In this document: positions 26,939 to 29,952 of the stretch, one piece after another
How the letters are laid out: each line of letters starts with the position of its first letter
Position numbering within the stretch: the first letter of the stretch is position 1
From: JBFGCA01 sp041567315
Lineage (GTDB): Bacteria; Acidobacteriota; Thermoanaerobaculia; Multivoradales; JAHEKO01
Assembly (NCBI GenBank): GCA_041567315.1
Contig: JBFGCA010000051.1
Coordinates: 1-29,952, forward strand
Reading direction: 5' to 3'
Length of the DNA stretch: 29,952 nt
Program-made: the position numbers and the translations under genes
The notes under the pieces: generated by a model
The model's database searches: none
Told to the model about the DNA's origin: nothing
What the model saw: only the letters and a program-made list of their open reading frames with translations

Positions 26939-27157
26939 ATGGACGAGCCGCTGGCCGAGCACGACGTCGAAGCCGAGTTCACCCTCGAGTCCCCCGTCCT
27001 CTGCCCGCACTGCGGCAAGCGCATCGAGAGCGTCCAGGTGGTGCGCCTGCTGCGCACCAAGGTCAACTTCGTCTCCACCCTGCCGCGCCGCGGCCAGGTG
27101 ATGACCTGTCCGCAGTGCCACGTCATCCTCTCCGGCTCGCTCGGCGGCCTGATCTGA
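26939..27157 (+). CDS. Mini zinc-ribbon protein
   Basis: A 72-residue protein. Two Cys pairs, CPHC at residues 22-25 and CPQC at 57-60, are spaced as in a zinc ribbon, with basic residues between (VVRLLRTKVNF). AAGGAG lies eight bases before the ATG, so translation is well supported despite the small size. It is divergent from mgtE (82 bp shared promoter region, AT-rich at 26890-26915). No known family name can be given; nucleic-acid or protein binding through the ribbon is an inference. Confidence 0.75.
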   Translation: MDEPLAEHDVEAEFTLESPVLCPHCGKRIESVQVVRLLRTKVNFVSTLPRRGQVMTCPQCHVILSGSLGGLI

Positions 27158-27174
27158 GCCTCGCTCGCCCCTCG

Positions 27175-27789
27175 ATGCCCGCGTCCGTTCGGCCGGCGAC
27201 CGTCGCCGGTCTGGTCCTCCTGCTGTGTGGGCCGCTGGGCGGCGCCGGACAGGCCGAAGAGCCGCCGGCCCCCGCCGCCGACGAGAGCGCCCGCTTCGCC
27301 GGCCCGCTGATCGCGGCGAGCTTCCTGAACCGGATCATCGAGGAGGCGCAGGTCCGCCTCCTCGAGCAGGAGCGCCGCACCAAGGTCTGGGTCGACCCCA
27401 AGACGCGGCTGATGTGGACCGCCGCCGACAACGGCAAGGACGTCGACTGGGAGCGGGCGGTGCGCTACTGCGAAGAGCTGGAGCTGGCGGGCTACGACGA
27501 CTGGACGCTGCCGACGATCGAGCAGCTCGAGAGCCTGCACCACCCGATGACCCAGAAGCCGCCGTTCCACACCCCGCCCGGCGTGCTGCTGTCGGCCTGC
27601 TGCCCCTGGAGCTCGACGAAGCGCGCCGAGACCACCGCCTGGAACTTCAGCTTCCGGTTCCGCAAGCGATTCTCGGGGTCACTGACCTACAGCTTCGATC
27701 TCCGCGCGCTGTGCGCGCGGCCGGCCAGCGACGAGGACCTGGAGCGGGCCAAGGAGCTGGCCAAGGCCCGCGCGCTGGCGCTGCCCTGA
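27175..27789 (+). CDS. Exported DUF1566 (Lcl C-terminal-like) protein
   Basis: A 204-residue protein. The signal peptide is MPASVRPATVAGLVLLLCGPLGGAGQA. A helical part (LNRIIEEAQVRLLEQER) precedes the DUF1566 region from residue ~70: VWVDPKTRLMW, then VRYCEELELAGYDDWTLPTIEQLESL, then an Ala/Cys strand, and ARTRN-type ending replaced by DLRALCARPA. The family is a C-type-lectin-like fold found in surface and secreted proteins; the ligand is unknown. The ATG is 17 bases after the zinc-ribbon stop and lacks a clear Shine-Dalgarno. The stop lies two bases before the perfect hairpin at 27792-27848. Confidence 0.85.
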   Translation: MPASVRPATVAGLVLLLCGPLGGAGQAEEPPAPAADESARFAGPLIAASFLNRIIEEAQVRLLEQERRTKVWVDPKTRLMWTAADNGKDVDWERAVRYCEELELAGYDDWTLPTIEQLESLHHPMTQKPPFHTPPGVLLSACCPWSSTKRAETTAWNFSFRFRKRFSGSLTYSFDLRALCARPASDEDLERAKELAKARALALP

Positions 27790-27791
27790 GG

Positions 27792-27848
27792 CTAGCAGCC
27801 CGTGGTGGAAGTCCGCCCGGCCGACCGACTTCCACCACGGGCTGCTAG
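27792..27848. repeat. Perfect 22-bp inverted repeat, hairpin between convergent genes
   Basis: 27792-27813 and 27827-27848 are exact reverse complements (22 bp) around a 13-base loop. The arms are nearly identical to the outer arms of the 169-bp element at 16624-16792 (one difference on the left arm, two on the right). It lies between the convergent DUF1566 and SYLF genes and includes the SYLF stop codon (27845-27847). It could act as a bidirectional terminator, though no T tracts flank it. The second copy elsewhere points to a dispersed repeat family. Confidence 0.9.
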
Positions 27849-28711
27849 GGAAGGACCTGGAGGAACGCCTTGGCCTCGCCGCCCAGGGCCGGCGCCCGGT
27901 GCTCGAAGAGCAGCGCCTCGGGGAAGATCGGCTCCCCGTAGTAGCGGCGGATCATCTTCTGGCTGACGTCGAGCCAGCCACCCTCCACCGCCAGCCCGGC
28001 GAACAGGCCCCGCGAGCGGGCGTAGGCCAAGATCTCGGCCCGGAAGCCGATGTCGGTGCCGGCCTGGGCGGTGCGACCCACCGGTCCGGCGGCGACGCTG
28101 ACGTCGCCGCCCAGCGTGACCTTGCGGCGCAGCAGCGAGCGCACGCCCCGCTCGGTCATGAAGAAGAGCACCAGGTCGGTGGACTGGGCACCGATCTGGA
28201 GCCCGAAGCTGGCCCCCCCGAGACGCACGAAGGCCGGCGGGCTCCAGGTCCCCGAGGCGTTGCGGCAGGTCAGGACGCCGCGCCCCACGCGGCCGCCCCA
28301 TCCCATCGCTCCCTTGATCACGCCCGGAAACACCGCCACGCACACCGCGTCCTCGATCAGCTCGAGCGGCACTACCCGGTCGCGGGTCTCGGTCATCTCC
28401 AGATAGACCTGGCGAGCGGTGACCAGCTTCTCGGCCGGCGTCGCGCGGGCGGCCGCCGGCGGCGCCATCGCCGCGGCCGTCAGGGCGAGCCCCGCCGACA
28501 GCAGCGCGAGCCTGCACTTCTCACCGGATCGCTCGGCGAGCGGGCGCAGGCGCCTGAAGATGCGGGGCTTGCCGACCGAGGGCACCACAGGCGTACTCGA
28601 AGTACGTCGAGGATGCCCGACCGAGGAAAGTCCCGCAGATTCAGGTGCATCGGCCCGCGCAGCAGTGAGCCGGTGAGAAGTACAGGCTAGCGTTCGGATT
28701 GGTGGCGTCAT
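27845..28711 (-). CDS. SYLF/YSC84-type lipid-binding domain protein, with an inserted N-terminal element
   Basis: 288 residues as read. From residue ~95 it matches the SYLF (YSC84) family: LVTARQVYLEMTE, VAVFPGVIKGAMGWGGRVGRGVL, FGLQIGAQSTDLVLFFMTERG, VSVAAGPVGR, AYARSRGLFAGLAVEGG. Bacterial members are usually exported and the domain binds phosphoinositides in eukaryotes. The ATG at 28711 is strongly supported by GGGGAGGT just upstream and a TATAAT box at 28747-28752. Between MTPPIRT and LALLSAGLALTAAAMA lie exactly 60 residues, encoded by a 180-bp palindromic element; without them a normal signal peptide results. The present N-terminus may thus be non-functional, tolerated, or bypassed by an in-frame GTG within the element. 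The stop codon lies in another palindromic repeat. Confidence 0.85.
   Translation of the reverse strand: MTPPIRTLACTSHRLTAARADAPESAGLSSVGHPRRTSSTPVVPSVGKPRIFRRLRPLAERSGEKCRLALLSAGLALTAAAMAPPAAARATPAEKLVTARQVYLEMTETRDRVVPLELIEDAVCVAVFPGVIKGAMGWGGRVGRGVLTCRNASGTWSPPAFVRLGGASFGLQIGAQSTDLVLFFMTERGVRSLLRRKVTLGGDVSVAAGPVGRTAQAGTDIGFRAEILAYARSRGLFAGLAVEGGWLDVSQKMIRRYYGEPIFPEALLFEHRAPALGGEAKAFLQVLP
28506..28691. repeat. Palindromic element inserted in frame in the SYLF gene
   Basis: The terminal arms 28506-28527 and 28670-28691 are inverted repeats matching at 20 of 22 bases. Inner segments also pair (CCTGAAGATGCGG region with its counterpart near 28631-28646). The centre is a 15-base hairpin CGTACTCGAAGTACG at 28592-28606, on the same symmetry axis (about 28598.5). 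CCGACCGAGG is directly repeated at 28572 and 28617. Flanking GCTAGC and GCTCGC look like a near target duplication. No stop codon occurs in the SYLF frame. No transposase is present; the element is non-autonomous if mobile. Confidence 0.82.
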
Positions 28712-29065
28712 CGAGACCTCCCCATCAACAACCCCGACTCGCCCGGATTATAAGCACGCACCATGCCGGACCCCGGGGACCACGCCTGCCGGGCTCCAGG
28801 TAGGGGATCATGACCACTCTGCCCGGGATTCCGCTGGGGCGGCTCTCGCCCGCGAATCGCCGTCGGGATCGGGACGCACGATCCATTTGGGCTGGCGTCC
28901 GGCCGCCCCAGGAGGTATCATCCACTCTGTTCCGTCAGGGCGGCGGGAGTCCACCGTCGCTACCAGCCGCACCTCGCGGGTCCCGGCCCGCACCAGGCCT
29001 GGCCGGCGTCCGCACCGCCAAGCAAGCAACTGGAACGAGAGCTTCTCGAGGAGGGGATCGAATCG
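28712..29065. other. Intergenic region between divergent SYLF and protease genes
   Basis: 354 bases without a supported gene. The left end holds the SYLF Shine-Dalgarno (28716-28723) and -10 box. The rest has no convincing coding frame. An AGGAGG-like run near 28910-28916 is not followed by a usable start codon. The promoter for the rightward protease must lie here, but no clear -35/-10 pair is visible. Confidence 0.6.
28716..28752 (-). promoter_or_regulatory. -10 box and Shine-Dalgarno of the SYLF gene
   Basis: On the minus strand, TATAAT (28747-28752) is followed by GGGGAGGT (28716-28723), then ATG at 28711. A start site near 28740 would give a leader of about 28 bases. No clear -35 lies 17 bases upstream. 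The pair supports ATG 28711 as the genuine start, upstream of the palindromic element. Confidence 0.55.
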
Positions 29066-29952
29066 ATGCGAATCACGAAGACCGCCGGCCTGACCATTCT
29101 GGCCCTCACGCTGCTCGCTTCGGCCGCCGTCGCCGGCGGCTCCCAGTGCGTCGACCCCGCCGCCGCCCCCGCCGGGCAGCGCCTGGCCGCCGGCCAGGGA
29201 CCCCTGCAGGTCGGCGAGTACGTCAACGCCGCCTTCGAGAGCCCGCACCCCTACGGCGCCCCCGGCGCCGACGCGCCGGTGCGGGTTTTCACCCAGGAGA
29301 TCCACCATCCGGGCGCCACCTACGTGGCACCTTACTTCAGCCGCTTCGAGCTGGCGCCGGGCGACTACGTCGTCGTGCGCTCGCCCGACGGCCGGCGGAC
29401 CTGGCGCTACGAGCGCTACGGCAAGGCCGAGCTGGGTCGGCAGGGCGGTTTCTGGGGCATCCACGTGTCGGGCGATCGGGCGATCATCGAGCTGTACGCC
29501 AAGGGAGAGCACAACGCCTTCGGCTTCACCATCGACCGCTACGCGCGCGGCTTCACGGCCGCCGAGATGGGCGAGGACGCCGGCGAGTCGATCTGCACCA
29601 CCGACGACAAGGAGAACGCCATCTGCTACGAGCTCAGCGAGCCCGCAATCTACGACAAGGCGCGGGCGGTGGCTCGGCTGCTGATCAACGGCTCCTCGCT
29701 GTGCACCGGCTGGCTGCTCGGTGACGACGGCCATCTGATGACCAACGAGCACTGCATCGGCAGCGCGACGGCCGCGATGAACACCGACTACGAGTTCATG
29801 GCCGAGGGCGCCACCTGCGAGGAGTTCTGCGGCCAGCTGCAGTGCGACGGCGTCATCGAGGCCGACTCGGCGACCCTGATCAAGACCAGCGTTCCCTGGG
29901 ACTACAGCATGGTCCTGCTGCCGGTCAACGTCACTCCGACCTACGGCTTCAT
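29066..29952 (+). CDS. Secreted trypsin-like serine protease (3' truncated by window edge)
   Basis: 295 residues are visible and the frame is still open at the edge. GAGGAGGGG lies nine bases before the ATG. The signal peptide is MRITKTAGLTILALTLLASAAVAGG. Residues ~30-195 form an N-terminal beta-rich domain (YFSRFELAPGDYVVVRSPDG; GGFWGIHVSGDRAIIELYAKG) that resembles the CUB/PPC-like domains seen ahead of secreted bacterial proteases. The protease domain follows: AVARLLINGSSLCTGWLLGDDGHLMTNEHC gives the catalytic His229 (TNEHC in place of TAAHC), and WDYSMVLL gives the catalytic Asp279. The Ser motif (GDSGG type) would be beyond the edge. Several Cys suggest disulfides in the extracellular form. 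Confidence 0.85.
   Translation, partial: MRITKTAGLTILALTLLASAAVAGGSQCVDPAAAPAGQRLAAGQGPLQVGEYVNAAFESPHPYGAPGADAPVRVFTQEIHHPGATYVAPYFSRFELAPGDYVVVRSPDGRRTWRYERYGKAELGRQGGFWGIHVSGDRAIIELYAKGEHNAFGFTIDRYARGFTAAEMGEDAGESICTTDDKENAICYELSEPAIYDKARAVARLLINGSSLCTGWLLGDDGHLMTNEHCIGSATAAMNTDYEFMAEGATCEEFCGQLQCDGVIEADSATLIKTSVPWDYSMVLLPVNVTPTYGF

Noticed and set aside
28725..28925. Small minus-strand open frame in the SYLF/protease intergenic region
   Set aside because: Composition is Arg/Pro/Gly noise with no Shine-Dalgarno, and it overlaps the promoter region of the SYLF gene.

Overview
High-GC bacterial DNA with dense, mostly minus-strand genes. The gene mix is a two-subunit glycyl-tRNA synthetase, RecO, MgtE, pyruvate phosphate dikinase beside pyruvate kinase, a CRTAC/UnbV FG-GAP protein and a secreted trypsin-like protease. 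It suggests an Acidobacteriota-like organism, perhaps Thermoanaerobaculia/Holophagae. This assignment is an inference from gene content, not from a marker phylogeny.

Layout. Positions 1-248 hold the end of a plus-strand gene, probably a glycogen debranching-type enzyme. Next come a secreted hypothetical protein (255-956, minus) and a small unrecognised group: a ribbon-helix-helix/coiled-coil protein (1420-1974, plus) convergent with two exported helical proteins (1988-4319, minus). A translationally coupled pair follows, a small exported protein and a CRTAC/ASPIC-UnbV protein (4538-6714). Then come a polytopic membrane protein, an isoprenylcysteine-methyltransferase-like protein and a 1364-residue GH13 protein (6847-12680).

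From 14019 up to 26856 the minus strand reads like a housekeeping and central-carbon run: mgtE, recO, glyQ, glyS, ppdK, two tandem GAPDH genes, glucokinase, pyruvate kinase and glgC, leading into the GH13 gene. Together these cover glucose phosphorylation, lower glycolysis/gluconeogenesis (Pyk and PpdK can run in opposite directions) and ADP-glucose/alpha-glucan storage. Many junctions overlap or have 2-26 nt gaps. The main break is 263 bp between glk and the second gap gene, which contains a palindromic repeat.

After mgtE, divergent plus-strand genes encode a mini zinc-ribbon protein and an exported DUF1566 protein. They converge on a SYLF/YSC84 gene, with a 22-bp perfect hairpin at the junction. 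The window ends in a secreted trypsin-like protease (29066 to the edge).

The most notable observations are two families of palindromic repeat. One (about 180 bp) sits in frame inside the signal-peptide region of the SYLF gene and adds 60 codons, much like the palindromic elements known inside Rickettsia genes. The other occurs twice, as a 57-bp perfect hairpin and as a 169-bp long form. No tRNA, rRNA, CRISPR array, transposase or prophage gene was seen.
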